Source: Bacillota bacterium LX-D (GTDB taxonomy: Bacteria; Bacillota; DUOV01; Zhaonellaceae). From it: a stretch of DNA of 35,002 nucleotides. The notes beneath the pieces are model-generated. The model had not been told where the DNA came from and ran no database searches. It worked only from the letters and a program-made list of their open reading frames with translations. Both the position numbers and the translations under genes were made by a program. Position 1 is the first letter of the stretch. The number at the start of each line of letters is the position of its first letter. The stretch spans positions 1 through 35,002 of the forward strand of contig JAVLUO010000010.1 of the NCBI GenBank assembly GCA_031628995.1. Direction: 5' to 3'. Below, one piece after another: positions 1-8,083 of the stretch.

Positions 1-89
1 ATGGACACCCTTGTCTTAGGCTAACGGTTGGCACTATCAACCCCCGTATCGGACTTTCACCGACGAGCAAGCGCCCATGCTGGGCGCAC
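1..89 (-). mobile_element. Group II intron, 5' end (partial)
   Basis: Read on the minus strand, this begins GTGCGCCCAGC, a typical bacterial group II intron 5' end. It is identical over all 89 bases to the start of the plus-strand copy at 20704-20792. The intron continues beyond the left edge, so it is unknown whether this copy carries the reverse transcriptase/maturase. The 5' boundary at 89 lies a few bases after the terminator hairpin of the small minus-strand gene, the usual target of group IIC introns. Confidence 0.85.
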
Positions 90-95
90 AAATAA

Positions 96-129
96 AACGG
101 CGAAAGAATGAAAAATTTCTTTCGCCGTT
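96..129 (-). terminator. Rho-independent terminator of the 54-aa gene; intron insertion site
   Basis: A perfect 13-bp stem (96-108 with 117-129) with an 8-base loop is followed on the minus strand by a T-rich tract and then directly by the intron 5' end at 89. It lies about 25 bases past the stop codon of the zinc-ribbon gene. Confidence 0.85.
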
Positions 130-153
130 ATTAAAACATCCTAGAATTATAGG

Positions 154-318
154 TTACGCAAAATAGGATTGTTCTTCCTCTGCAGTTAAGGAACGATAGC
201 AAACGGGGCATAGTTCACCTTTTCCGGGGATGCTGACCGTAGGCAGATCCTCCCAGATACGTTCCATAAAACTAATGGATTGTCCACATTTTAGGCAACG
301 GTCATTTTCTAACTCCAT
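154..318 (-). CDS. Small zinc-ribbon protein (54 aa), unknown function
   Basis: A short minus-strand gene reading from ATG at 318 to TAA at 154. A purine-rich GAGGTGAGG ribosome site ends a few bases before the ATG, and a terminator follows the stop. The protein has two CxxC pairs: CLKC at residues 8-11 and CPVC at about 37-40. This is the pattern of a small one-zinc ribbon. The middle is mostly polar and aromatic, with no membrane segment. I do not recognise a named family; similar small zinc ribbons are common in Clostridia and usually have no assigned role. It is transcribed divergently from the gene at 436. Confidence rests on the ribosome site, the paired cysteines and the correctly placed terminator. 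Confidence 0.75.
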   Translation of the reverse strand: MELENDRCLKCGQSISFMERIWEDLPTVSIPGKGELCPVCYRSLTAEEEQSYFA

Positions 319-435
319 TTTCCTCACCTCTAACTTATACTATGGCCAAAAAATAGGAAAGATATTCGCTGTCCTATTCCCAAATTACATATTGGCAGCA
401 TATAATGCAGTACCACACGGGAAGGGGCTGACGAA

Positions 436-900
436 ATGAAATTTGTACTTGTTTTAATTGGCGTTGGTTTGCTGTTGTTTTTAGTTACCAAATTAAAAAT
501 TTGGGTTAGGCAAAAAAATCGTGAAATTGTTCTTTCCTCTTGTCCCGGGTTGCTAATACTTTTAGTACATAATTGCGAAAAACAAGTAGAAGGTATTATT
601 CGAGGAATACTTAGCTGGCGTTCTGCTGCAGATAAGGCTTTTAACTTGGCTGTCGTAGATTGTAATTCAAGCGATGGGACTAAATTTATTCTGGAAAAAC
701 TAAATCATCCGGATCCTCATTACCACCTGTTAGATTTGGCGACTTTTGAAGAAAAAGGTGTTAAAAGTTTAGGCTATACTGATGCTGTAAAGGTTGCTAC
801 AATTAATATTGATCATTTTTCAGATTATAATACCTGTATGGCCCAGATTAAACAGGTAGTAAAAAAAGAATTATTAGAGGGAGAAAAATGCAGCTGCTAA
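436..900 (+). CDS. Membrane-anchored hypothetical protein with a glycosyltransferase-like motif
   Basis: 154 residues starting at an ATG with GAAGGGG about 8 bases upstream. Residues 2-20 are a single hydrophobic segment followed by a basic stretch, suggesting an N-terminal membrane anchor with the rest in the cytoplasm. The body contains VVDCNSSDGT (about residues 72-81), which resembles the nucleotide-sugar-binding start of family 2 glycosyltransferases. The protein is far too short for a full enzyme (usually over 220 residues) and lacks a visible DxD. It may be a degenerate or minimal GT-A-like fold. Its last 13 bases overlap the start of comF, so the two are likely co-transcribed and translationally coupled. 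Function unknown. Confidence 0.7.
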   Translation: MKFVLVLIGVGLLLFLVTKLKIWVRQKNREIVLSSCPGLLILLVHNCEKQVEGIIRGILSWRSAADKAFNLAVVDCNSSDGTKFILEKLNHPDPHYHLLDLATFEEKGVKSLGYTDAVKVATINIDHFSDYNTCMAQIKQVVKKELLEGEKCSC

Positions 901-1598
901 AAAAGCTATGGGCAGAATTGCTTGCTTTTTTTTATCCGCCAAGCGATACCTGCCCTTTATGTTTGGAGAAAATTACAAATAATTTAATTTGTGAAAATTG
1001 TCAGGAAATATTGCAAAATTGGCAAAAGCAAAAATTTTGCAATGTTTTCGGCCGGCCCAAAAAATTTGGTCAACTATGCCGGTGCACAAAACAACAAACT
1101 TTCTACAGGAAACTACATGGTGTGGCACCCTATCAAGGTGTTTTTAAAAAGGCTGTTTATCGCTTAAAATACAGCGGCCAGACATATTTAGCAGTGCCTA
1201 TGGGCAGCTTAATGGGGGATAGATTAAGGGAAATACAGGGATATGCAGGAAGTATAATTATTCCTATCCCTTTAAGCCCAAGGAAAAGAGCAATTCGAGG
1301 TTTTAACCAAGCTGAGCTTTTAGCCCGGGCAGTAGCTGAGAGAACTAAGCTGCCCGTTTACACCAATCTCCTAACCAAGATCAGGGATACGGCTCCTCAA
1401 GCCGGTTTAAAGAAAGTGGACAGGCTTACTAATTTGCAAGGGGCCTTTAATGTTCCCAATCCGGAGCCCCTTAAAAATAAAGTTGTAATTCTAGTCGACG
1501 ACATTTTTACTACAGGGTCTACCATTAACGAAGCTGCTCAAACACTACTAAAAGCAGGAGCCAAGGATGTTTATGCTTTGGTCTGGGCAATAGCGTAA
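888..1598 (+). CDS. comF: ComF family protein (phosphoribosyltransferase-like competence/DNA-uptake factor)
   Basis: 236 residues, normal for ComF. The N-terminal part has a zinc-binding region with CPLC (about 22-25) and CENC (about 35-38), plus further cysteines near residues 52-66. The C-terminal half is a phosphoribosyltransferase fold ending in the PRPP-binding loop ILVDDIFTTGST (about residues 197-208). IPIPLSPRKRAIRGFNQAE is the family signature in the middle. In Bacillus, ComF is needed for uptake of transforming DNA. In many Clostridia lacking an obvious competence programme the gene persists, and its role there is unclear. The start ATG lies inside the previous gene with GAGGGAG just upstream. 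No T-rich terminator is obvious downstream, only a weak 5-bp hairpin near 1615-1631. Confidence 0.93.
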   Translation: MQLLKKLWAELLAFFYPPSDTCPLCLEKITNNLICENCQEILQNWQKQKFCNVFGRPKKFGQLCRCTKQQTFYRKLHGVAPYQGVFKKAVYRLKYSGQTYLAVPMGSLMGDRLREIQGYAGSIIIPIPLSPRKRAIRGFNQAELLARAVAERTKLPVYTNLLTKIRDTAPQAGLKKVDRLTNLQGAFNVPNPEPLKNKVVILVDDIFTTGSTINEAAQTLLKAGAKDVYALVWAIA

Positions 1599-1704
1599 AG
1601 CGTAATATGATAAAGGCAGCATTTGGCTGCAAAATACCGACAAAAAATCCTAAAAAAATTACATCCACAAATAAGTCCACAGGAAAAAGGGCTTATTTTA
1701 CTAG

Positions 1705-1763
1705 TTATTAACAGACTTATCCACATTATCCACAACTTTTTTATAAACAACTAATGTGAATAA
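1705..1763. promoter_or_regulatory. DnaA-box cluster
   Basis: Two exact TTATCCACA boxes lie head to tail at 1717-1725 and 1726-1734. A third exact match to TTATNCACA is on the minus strand at 1755-1763, and a one-mismatch box (TTATTAACA) is at 1705-1713. A weaker ATCCACA-containing site lies near 1661-1669. The surroundings are very AT-rich. No dnaA or dnaN is nearby, so this is unlikely to be oriC itself; a DnaA-titrating or DnaA-regulatory site is more plausible. Confidence 0.6.
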
Positions 1764-1809
1764 TTTTAATTTCGACAATGATTTCAACGGAGATTTATGT
1801 AAAGTTTTA

Positions 1810-1838
1810 TTGCATTAATATAAACCAGCCCGTATAAT
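1810..1838 (+). promoter_or_regulatory. Sigma-A promoter of the amino-acid ABC transporter
   Basis: TTGCAT (1810-1815) and a perfect TATAAT (1833-1838) are separated by 17 bases, about 30 bases upstream of the lipoprotein start codon. It lies immediately downstream of the DnaA-box cluster. Confidence 0.7.
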
Positions 1839-1869
1839 TATTATTAGCATAGGGATGAGGAGGAGAAAA

Positions 1870-2682
1870 ATGAAAAAAAGTTTGAGTTTAATTTTAGCAT
1901 TAGCATTAACAATGGCTTTAATGCTAGGCCTTGCAGGCTGCGGGCAAAGTGGACAAAGTACGGATCAAACTAAAGAAGGGCAGCAAGAACAAACGGCTGA
2001 AAAGGAATATATTGTTGCAACGGAACCAACTTTTCCGCCTTTTGAATTTAGAGATGAAAAAACTTCGGAAATTACTGGCTTTGATATTGATTTAATTAAA
2101 GCTATTGCTCAAGAAACAGGTATTAAAGTTAAAATACAATCCCTCGGATTTGACGGCTTAATTCCAGCTCTGCAAGCAGGCAACATTGATATTGTAGCTT
2201 CAGGTATGACAATTACTAAAAAACGTGCTCTTCAAGTCAGCTTTACAAAGCCATATTTTGATGCAGGTTTAAAAATTGCAGTACCTGCCAATAACACCAC
2301 AATTAAGGGAATTGATGATTTAAAAGGCAAAACAGTAGCAGTACAAATTGGGACAACTGGGGCTAATAAGGCGCAAGAACTTTTAGACAAAAAAATTATA
2401 GCTAAAGTTAAAACCTTTAATACTGCTGATGCCATCTTTTTAGAACTCTTAAACGGTACTGTTGATGCTGTAATTAACGATTTGCCTGTTAACGAAGCCT
2501 ACATGAGCAAAAACCCCGGCAAAATCAAAATGGTCGGTAATGTTTTAAACGGCGAACAATATGGTTTTGCAGTGGCTAAAGATAACCAAGAACTTTTGAA
2601 AAAATTAAATACAGGATTGGAAAAAGTTAAGGCAAATGGAAAATATGACGAATTAAAAGTCAAATACTTTGGTGGAAAATAA
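1870..2682 (+). CDS. Amino-acid ABC transporter substrate-binding lipoprotein
   Basis: 270 residues with ATG at 1870; the GAGGAGG ribosome site at 1857-1863 overlaps an earlier in-frame ATG (1855), which is therefore rejected. A lipoprotein signal peptide ends in the lipobox LAGC, so the mature protein is anchored by the lipidated cysteine. A Gln/Thr/Glu-rich linker follows. The rest is a family 3 periplasmic-type binding domain, with the typical start EPTFPPFEF, GFDIDLIKAIA, and the IGTTGA segment. This family binds polar or charged amino acids (Gln, Glu, Arg, Cys, Lys); the exact ligand cannot be read from sequence. The permease and ATPase follow, separated from this gene by a terminator-like hairpin. 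Confidence 0.95.
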   Translation: MKKSLSLILALALTMALMLGLAGCGQSGQSTDQTKEGQQEQTAEKEYIVATEPTFPPFEFRDEKTSEITGFDIDLIKAIAQETGIKVKIQSLGFDGLIPALQAGNIDIVASGMTITKKRALQVSFTKPYFDAGLKIAVPANNTTIKGIDDLKGKTVAVQIGTTGANKAQELLDKKIIAKVKTFNTADAIFLELLNGTVDAVINDLPVNEAYMSKNPGKIKMVGNVLNGEQYGFAVAKDNQELLKKLNTGLEKVKANGKYDELKVKYFGGK

Positions 2683-2712
2683 GAAAAAATTTAGTGGTAA
2701 ATAAGGAATCGT

Positions 2713-2748
2713 AAATGCGTAACGCGTTGCTGTGTTACGCATTTCTTT
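2713..2748 (+). terminator. Intra-operon terminator/attenuating hairpin
   Basis: An 11-bp perfect stem (2713-2723 with 2734-2744), a 10-base loop and a short CTTTT tail lie between the binding protein and the permease. Such hairpins often let the binding protein be made in excess over the membrane components. Confidence 0.7.
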
Positions 2749-2800
2749 TGGTACAAGCGCCGGTGCAGCAGGAACGAAAAAATAAAGAGGAGGGGTAAAA

Positions 2801-3487
2801 ATGTTGCAGTACTATTTAACCCATCTAAAAGCAGTATTTCCATCTTTACTGCAGGGAGCAGTTGTTACTATTGAGGTAACTGCTTTATCTGTTTTAATTG
2901 GAGCAGTAATCGGACTCTTTGTAGGTATGGGTAGATTAGCTCGCAATAAGCTAATTAAATCTATTGCCGCAGCTTATGTTGATATTATTCGAGGAACTCC
3001 TTTGATGGTTCAGGTTTTCATTATTTATTTTGGTTTGCCTAACTTACTATTGCAAATAACCGGCAGTCGGGTGCCTATGGACCCTTTTGTATCCTCAGTC
3101 TGGGCTTGCAGCATTAATAGCGGTGCCTATGTAGCAGAAATTTTTAGAGCTGGTATTCAGTCTATTGAAAGGGGACAGATGGAAGCTGCCCGTTCTTTAG
3201 GAATGACTCATGTTCAGGCTATGCGCTACATCATACTTCCTCAAGCTTTCCGCAGGGTAATTCCTCCTTTGGGCAATGAATTCATTGCTTTAATGAAGGA
3301 TACGTCTATTTTGTCAGTAATTGGAGTAGAAGAATTAATGCGTCAGGGGCAATTATACAATGCAACTACCTATGCTTCCTTTCCAACCTTTACGGGAATT
3401 GCTTTAGTTTACTTAGTAATGACAATGACTGTATCTAGGTGGGTAGCCTATATGGAACGAAAACTATCGGCTGAAGGCAAACACTAA
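2801..3487 (+). CDS. Amino-acid ABC transporter permease (GlnP/HisM type)
   Basis: 228 residues, normal for the His/Glu/Gln/Arg permease family. Several hydrophobic segments span the length, and the cytoplasmic EAA loop [20 protein letters not shown] (about residues 130-149) is the contact site for the ATPase. The start ATG at 2801 follows AGAGGAGGGG. It forms the membrane channel for the substrate delivered by the lipoprotein encoded upstream, probably as a homodimer because only one permease gene is present. The ATPase gene follows after 44 bases. Confidence 0.95.
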   Translation: MLQYYLTHLKAVFPSLLQGAVVTIEVTALSVLIGAVIGLFVGMGRLARNKLIKSIAAAYVDIIRGTPLMVQVFIIYFGLPNLLLQITGSRVPMDPFVSSVWACSINSGAYVAEIFRAGIQSIERGQMEAARSLGMTHVQAMRYIILPQAFRRVIPPLGNEFIALMKDTSILSVIGVEELMRQGQLYNATTYASFPTFTGIALVYLVMTMTVSRWVAYMERKLSAEGKH

Positions 3488-3531
3488 ATATTTGCCTATC
3501 TATTGACTGCTTTGAGAGGAGGTTAAAACTA

Positions 3532-4254
3532 GTGATAACAGTTAAAAATTTGTACAAGCAGTTTGGTGATTTACAAGTTTTAAAAGGAATTAGCACCCAT
3601 ATTGCTGAAAAAGAAGTTGTAGTTATTATTGGGCCTAGCGGATCCGGAAAAAGCACTTTTTTGCGCTGCCTGAATAAGCTGGAAGAAGCTACTTCTGGAG
3701 AGATTATAATTGACGGAGTAAATTTATTGGATAAAAAAGCAAATATTAATACCATTCGACAGGAAGTTGGAATGGTTTTTCAGCGGTTTAACCTTTTTCC
3801 CCACATGACAGCCTTACAAAATATTACTATAGCTCCAGCCAAAGTCCGGGGCTGGAAAGCTGACGAGGCAGATAAAATTGCCCGGCAGCTATTGGCCAAA
3901 GTAGGACTTAGCGATAAAGCAGACGCTTACCCGGATCAATTATCCGGCGGCCAACAGCAGAGGGTAGCCATTGCCCGAGCCTTAGCTATGCAGCCGAAAA
4001 TTATGCTCTTCGATGAACCAACTTCTGCACTGGACCCGGAAATGGTAGGGGAAGTCCTAAGCGTAATGAAGGATTTAGCTAAAGAAGGAATGACTATGGC
4101 AGTTGTTACCCATGAAATGGGTTTTGCCAAAGAAGTAGGAGACCGGGTTTTGTTCATGGATGAAGGGATGATTTTAGAAGAAGGAACTCCCCAAGAATTA
4201 TTTGATCATCCGAAGCACCCTAGAACTAAAAGTTTTCTAAGTAAAATACTTTAA
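3532..4254 (+). CDS. Amino-acid ABC transporter ATP-binding protein (GlnQ type)
   Basis: 240 residues starting at GTG, with a strong AGAGGAGG ribosome site about 9 bases upstream. All ABC ATPase motifs are intact: Walker [10 protein letters not shown] (about 33-41), Q-loop [10 protein letters not shown], signature LSGGQQQR, Walker [12 protein letters not shown] and the switch histidine in [18 protein letters not shown] and the VTHEMGFA end are typical of polar amino-acid importers. It energises the transporter encoded by the two genes upstream. The specific substrate is unknown. Confidence 0.96.
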   Translation: MITVKNLYKQFGDLQVLKGISTHIAEKEVVVIIGPSGSGKSTFLRCLNKLEEATSGEIIIDGVNLLDKKANINTIRQEVGMVFQRFNLFPHMTALQNITIAPAKVRGWKADEADKIARQLLAKVGLSDKADAYPDQLSGGQQQRVAIARALAMQPKIMLFDEPTSALDPEMVGEVLSVMKDLAKEGMTMAVVTHEMGFAKEVGDRVLFMDEGMILEEGTPQELFDHPKHPRTKSFLSKIL

Positions 4255-4294
4255 AAACTTGTAAATTGATCCTTGTTTATTAGCATTCCATTGT

Positions 4295-4322
4295 TTGACA
4301 TTCAACTTAGGTATGTTATAAT
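4295..4322 (+). promoter_or_regulatory. Sigma-A promoter of the cold-shock gene
   Basis: Perfect TTGACA (4295-4300) and perfect TATAAT (4317-4322) with a 16-base spacer. The start codon is about 60 bases downstream, leaving a ~50-base leader that could take part in the post-transcriptional temperature control usual for csp genes. Confidence 0.8.
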
Positions 4323-4381
4323 ATAACTACTTGTAGTCTTACCTAGCCTGCAAGAGTAACACATGCGGGAGGAATGAATGA

Positions 4382-4579
4382 ATGCTGGGTAAAGTTAAAT
4401 GGTTTAACCAAGAAAAAGGATTCGGATTCATTGAAAGAGAAGAGGGGGACGATGTATTCGTTCACTTTTCAGCAATCCAGGAAGACGGCTTTAAAACATT
4501 AGCCGAGGGTCAGGAAGTTGAATTCGAAATCGTTGAAGGTCCAAGAGGCCCTCAAGCAGCTAATGTTGTTAAATTATAA
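4382..4579 (+). CDS. Cold-shock protein (CspA/CspB family)
   Basis: 65 residues forming a single cold-shock domain. RNP1 KGFGFIE (about 13-19) and RNP2 DVFVHFSAI (about 24-32) are intact, as are the flanking aromatic residues of [15 protein letters not shown]. These proteins bind single-stranded RNA or DNA and act as RNA chaperones. The ATG at 4382 is preceded by GGGAGG; two earlier overlapping ATGs are in other frames. It is a single-gene unit with its own strong promoter and a strong terminator directly after. Confidence 0.97.
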   Translation: MLGKVKWFNQEKGFGFIEREEGDDVFVHFSAIQEDGFKTLAEGQEVEFEIVEGPRGPQAANVVKL

Positions 4580-4598
4580 ATTAATTTAACGAACAGTG

Positions 4599-4629
4599 CC
4601 CTGTGGTTTTTTCAACCACAGGGTTTTTT
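4599..4629 (+). terminator. Rho-independent terminator of the csp gene
   Basis: A 10-bp perfect stem, CCCTGTGGTT with AACCACAGGG (4599-4608, 4614-4623), followed by six T residues, 20 bases after the csp stop. Confidence 0.92.
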
Positions 4630-4633
4630 ACTT

Positions 4634-4704
4634 CCCAGACACGGGGACGGTTCCGCTGTCTCGTCATCCCTCGCCGAGACAACGGAACCGTCCCCGTGTC
4701 TGGG
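4634..4704. repeat. Long palindromic REP-like intergenic repeat
   Basis: A 71-base near-perfect inverted repeat. The outer 22-bp arms (4634-4655 with 4683-4704) match perfectly. After one mismatch the pairing continues for 7 bp (4657-4663 with 4675-4681), leaving an 11-base loop. The core GACACGGGGACGGTTCC is of the GGGACGGTTCC type that I recall as a recurring dispersed element, often associated with REP-associated (Y1/IS200-like) transposases. No such transposase lies in this window. It sits right after the csp terminator. Confidence 0.75.
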
Positions 4705-4729
4705 TTTGGGAAAAGAAAATTATTGGGAA

Positions 4730-4758
4730 GAAGGATTTTTAGTAATTCTAGGGAATAA
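4730..4758 (+). promoter_or_regulatory. Putative sigma-H promoter of hpf
   Basis: AAGGATTT with the -35 core AGGA at 4732-4735, an 11-base spacer, then the -10 element AGGGAATAA with GAAT at 4753-4756. This fits the Bacillus sigma-H consensus RnAGGAwWW-N11/12-RnnGAATww. It lies about 60 bases upstream of hpf. Established knowledge: B. subtilis hpf (yvyD) is transcribed in part by sigma-H. Confidence 0.5.
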
Positions 4759-4818
4759 TATATGTAACAGCTTGCTTTAGCCTGCAGATCCAAAATACCA
4801 GAAAGGGGCCGATGCTCA

Positions 4819-5352
4819 ATGAAAATAGCAGTCAGGGGTAAAAATATACAAATAACCAACGCTCTAAAAGAACATGTTGAAAAACGGCTAGGAAGACTGG
4901 ATAAGTACTTTGAAGAAAATACTGAGGCGCAGGTTACTTTAACGGTTGAAAGAGACACTCATATCGTAGAGGTGACAATATTACTAAACGGGTATATTCT
5001 TAGGGGCGAGGAAGCTACTGGAGATATGTACGCTTCAATTGATTTAGTGCTGGATAAATTGGAGAAACAAATTGAAAAATATAAAACTAAGATAGCGAAA
5101 AAACTGCGCAGCAATAAGTTTACCAAAGTTGTGGAAGCGGCAAAAACACAGGATGACCAGGATGAAGATGAATTTAAGATAATGAGGAACAAGCATTTTT
5201 CTATTAAGCCCATGGCTGTAGAAGAGGCAATTTTGCAGATGAATATGGTGGGACACAGCTTCTATGTTTTTTCTAATGCAGAGACAGAGCAGGTAAATGT
5301 GGTTTACCGCCGTAAAGATGGGAACTATGGTTTAATTGAACCTGAATATTAA
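4819..5352 (+). CDS. hpf: Ribosome hibernation promoting factor, long form
   Basis: 177 residues, the length of long-form HPF. The N-terminal domain (about 1-100) is the S30AE/RaiA fold that binds the 30S subunit, with the typical start KIAVRGKNIQITNALKEHVE. A charged linker follows. The C-terminal domain (about 122-177) has KHFSIKPMAVEEAILQMN and HSFYVFSNAET, the dimerisation domain that joins two 70S ribosomes into an inactive 100S particle. The ATG at 4819 follows AAAGGGG. It is followed by a strong terminator, so it is probably monocistronic, and has a sigma-H-like promoter, consistent with expression on entry to stationary phase. Confidence 0.97.
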   Translation: MKIAVRGKNIQITNALKEHVEKRLGRLDKYFEENTEAQVTLTVERDTHIVEVTILLNGYILRGEEATGDMYASIDLVLDKLEKQIEKYKTKIAKKLRSNKFTKVVEAAKTQDDQDEDEFKIMRNKHFSIKPMAVEEAILQMNMVGHSFYVFSNAETEQVNVVYRRKDGNYGLIEPEY

Positions 5353-5393
5353 AAACTAGCTTAGACAAAAGAATTAGCTTAGCTGGGAAAAGC

Positions 5394-5429
5394 AAGGCAG
5401 TTGTTGACCTCCAACGACTGCCTTTTTTT
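5394..5429 (+). terminator. Rho-independent terminator of hpf
   Basis: AAGGCAGTTGTTG pairs with CAACGACTGCCTT (13 bp, one G-T wobble) across a short loop, followed by seven T residues. Confidence 0.92.
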
Positions 5430-5456
5430 ACGGCTGAAAGATAACTACTTGATTTC

Positions 5457-5485
5457 TTGAAGTATAAGAAAAAGAGTGTTAAAAT
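5457..5485 (+). promoter_or_regulatory. Probable sigma-A promoter of secA-prfB
   Basis: TTGAAG (5457-5462), a 17-base spacer and TAAAAT (5480-5485), about 80 bases upstream of the chosen secA start. Confidence 0.5.
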
Positions 5486-5567
5486 TTATACTTAAGCAGT
5501 AATCTGCTTTAAATTTATTTAAAAGGACTGGGGTGTGTCCCGGCTATTTTTGAAAGGATCGAAAGTA

Positions 5568-8063
5568 ATGTTAAACTTTCTGAAAAAATTATTAGATGAC
5601 AATGCTAAAGAAATTAAAAAGTTAAATAGATCTGTAGCAGCCATTAATGAGTTGGAGCCTGCCATTCAAAAATTAAGCGATGAAGATTTGGTAGGAAAAA
5701 CAGCAGAATTTAAGCAGCGTTTCTCTAACGGGGAATCACTAGATAATATGCTGCCGGAAGCATTTGCTGTTGTAAGGGAAGGATCCCGCCGAGTTTTAGG
5801 ATTGCGTCATTTTGATGTTCAGCTGATGGGGGGCATAGTGCTGCACCAAGGCAGAATTGCAGAAATGAAAACTGGTGAAGGTAAAACTTTAGTAGCAACA
5901 TTGCCCAGTTATTTAAATGCAATTTCCGGGAAAGGCGTTCATGTAATTACTGTTAATGACTATTTGGCTAAAAGGGACAGTGAATGGATGGGACAAATCC
6001 ACCGCTTCCTAGGTCTAGATGTAGGTTTAATTGTCCATGGGCTGGATTTTAATGAGCGCAAAGCATCTTATGCTGCTGATGTAACTTATGGTACCAATAA
6101 TGAGTTTGGTTTTGATTACTTGCGTGATAATATGGCTTTGCATCCGTCCCAAATGGTTCAACGACCTTTAAATTATGCTATTGTGGACGAGGTTGATAGT
6201 ATTTTAATTGATGAAGCCCGTACTCCTTTAATTATTTCAGGTCAAGCCGATAAACCTACGCAGCTTTATTATGCGGTAGCTAAAATTATCCCTCGTTTAA
6301 AAGTGGAAGAAGATTACACTGTTGACGAAAAAGCAAAGGCAGTTATGTTAACAGAAAACGGCAATCGCCGAGTAGAGCAGATGTTAGGCGTAGACAATTT
6401 ATATGATAACGAAAACGTGGAGTTAAGCCATCATGTTAACCAAGCTTTAAGAGCTCACGTTTTAATGAAAAGAGACGTGGACTATGTAGTTAAAGATGGA
6501 GAGGTTATTATCGTCGACGAATTTACCGGACGATTAATGTTTGGCCGCCGCTATAGCGATGGCCTGCATCAAGCAATTGAAGCCAAAGAAGGAGTTAAAA
6601 TTGAACGGGAATCCCAGACCCTGGCTACAATTACCTTCCAAAATTATTTTAGAATGTACGAAAAGCTAGCTGGGATGACAGGTACAGCCTCTACTGAAGA
6701 GGAAGAGTTTCGGAAAATTTACGGTTTAGATGTAGTGGTCATACCCACCAATAAGCCTATGATTAGGCAGGATTTGCCCGATATTGTCTATAGGACGGAA
6801 AAAGGCAAGTTCGATGCTGTAGTTGAGGAGATTATTGAACGTCATCAAAAAGGGCAGCCGGTGCTAGTAGGTACCATTAGCATTGAGAAATCGGAACTTT
6901 TAAGCAACACTTTGAAGAAAAGAGGTATTCCTCACCAGGTCCTTAACGCTAAGTACCATGAACAAGAGGCACAGATTGTTAGTAACGCCGGCCAGCAAGG
7001 AATGGTAACTATTGCTACCAATATGGCCGGTCGTGGTACAGATATTATTTTAGGTGAAGGAGTTTCCGATTTAGGAGGACTTCATATTATTGGCACCGAA
7101 AGACATGAATCCCGCCGGATTGACAATCAGTTAAGGGGTCGTGCCGGCCGTCAAGGAGATCCTGGTTCCAGCCGTTTTTATGTTTCCTTGGAAGATGAAC
7201 TAATGCGCTTATTTGGTTCCGATAATATTGCCGGCATTATGGATAAGTTGGGTATGGATGATTCGACGCCCATCGATCATCCGCTGATTTCCCGTTCCAT
7301 CGAATCTGCCCAGAAAAAAGTGGAAGCTAGAAACTTTGATATTCGGAAACACGTCTTAGAATATGATAATGTAATGAATCAGCAAAGGGAAGTTATTTAT
7401 AAACAAAGACGCCAAGTGCTGGAAGGGGAGAATTTGCGGGAAAATGTCCAAAGCATGCTGCACGAAGTGGTAGATGGTGCCATTGCCCGCTATTCCAACC
7501 AAAGCCAGTATCCTGAGGAATGGGATTTAGCAGCCTTAGCTGATTTTGCAGAGCAAACATTTTTACCTGGCCAGCGCCTGGATATAGATGAATTGAAGAA
7601 TATGGATAAAACAGAAGTGGAAGAACTGCTTCATGACAAAGCGAACCAGGCTTACGAAGAACGGGAGGCAGCTTTAGGGGAAGATATTATGCGGGAATTG
7701 GAACGCATGGTATTGCTCAAAGTTGTTGATGAAAAATGGATGGACCACTTAGATGCTATGGATCAATTGCGCCAAGGTATTGGTTTAAGAGCTTATGGCC
7801 AAAAGGATCCATTGGTTGAGTATAAATTTGAAGGCTACGACATGTTTAATAATATGATTGAAGCTATTAAAGAAGACGTGGTGCGCTATATCTTCCGGGT
7901 CAATGTAGTAGAAGAACAGGAAGCTCCTCGAAATGTCACCGAAAATAGATATGAAGAAGATCAACCGAAAAAGCCTGTACGCAAACAAACGGAAATTGGA
8001 CGCAACGAGTTATGTCCCTGTGGCAGCGGTAAAAAATATAAAAAATGCTGCGGCGCAAAATAA
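5568..8063 (+). CDS. secA: Protein translocase ATPase SecA
   Basis: 831 residues from ATG at 5568, chosen because GAAAGGATCG lies at good distance and SecA proteins start like MLNFLKKLL; a GTG 33 bases upstream would add 11 atypical residues. SecA drives export of unfolded preproteins through SecYEG. Visible motifs include Walker A MKTGEGKT (about 98-105), the DEAD-type box [16 protein letters not shown], the preprotein cross-linking domain, [10 protein letters not shown] and [13 protein letters not shown] of the second ATPase half, and the C-terminal zinc tail [13 protein letters not shown] that binds SecB or lipids. Full length and intact. prfB follows after 20 bases, the classic Firmicutes order. 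Confidence 0.99.
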   Translation: MLNFLKKLLDDNAKEIKKLNRSVAAINELEPAIQKLSDEDLVGKTAEFKQRFSNGESLDNMLPEAFAVVREGSRRVLGLRHFDVQLMGGIVLHQGRIAEMKTGEGKTLVATLPSYLNAISGKGVHVITVNDYLAKRDSEWMGQIHRFLGLDVGLIVHGLDFNERKASYAADVTYGTNNEFGFDYLRDNMALHPSQMVQRPLNYAIVDEVDSILIDEARTPLIISGQADKPTQLYYAVAKIIPRLKVEEDYTVDEKAKAVMLTENGNRRVEQMLGVDNLYDNENVELSHHVNQALRAHVLMKRDVDYVVKDGEVIIVDEFTGRLMFGRRYSDGLHQAIEAKEGVKIERESQTLATITFQNYFRMYEKLAGMTGTASTEEEEFRKIYGLDVVVIPTNKPMIRQDLPDIVYRTEKGKFDAVVEEIIERHQKGQPVLVGTISIEKSELLSNTLKKRGIPHQVLNAKYHEQEAQIVSNAGQQGMVTIATNMAGRGTDIILGEGVSDLGGLHIIGTERHESRRIDNQLRGRAGRQGDPGSSRFYVSLEDELMRLFGSDNIAGIMDKLGMDDSTPIDHPLISRSIESAQKKVEARNFDIRKHVLEYDNVMNQQREVIYKQRRQVLEGENLRENVQSMLHEVVDGAIARYSNQSQYPEEWDLAALADFAEQTFLPGQRLDIDELKNMDKTEVEELLHDKANQAYEEREAALGEDIMRELERMVLLKVVDEKWMDHLDAMDQLRQGIGLRAYGQKDPLVEYKFEGYDMFNNMIEAIKEDVVRYIFRVNVVEEQEAPRNVTENRYEEDQPKKPVRKQTEIGRNELCPCGSGKKYKKCCGAK

Positions 8064-8083
8064 TTTGAACTGGAGTTGAAAGA

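Noticed and set aside
352-378. AATAGGA/TCCTATT inverted repeat between the divergent zinc-ribbon gene and the gene at 436
   Set aside because: Only 7 bp with a 13-base spacer in AT-rich DNA; no regulator or promoter geometry supports it as an operator.
230-439. Plus-strand open frame of 69 codons upstream of the gene at 436
   Set aside because: It lies opposite the zinc-ribbon gene, has no ribosome site and its product looks like out-of-frame translation.
1613-1631. Terminator of comF
   Set aside because: Only a 5-bp stem and no T tract.
1705-1763. Chromosomal replication origin
   Set aside because: DnaA boxes are present, but no dnaA, dnaN, rpmH or related genes adjoin, and no clear unwinding-element array was recognised.
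4581-4958. Minus-strand frame of 125 codons across the csp-hpf gap
   Set aside because: It runs through the terminator and the palindrome and into hpf; it is a shadow with no ribosome site.
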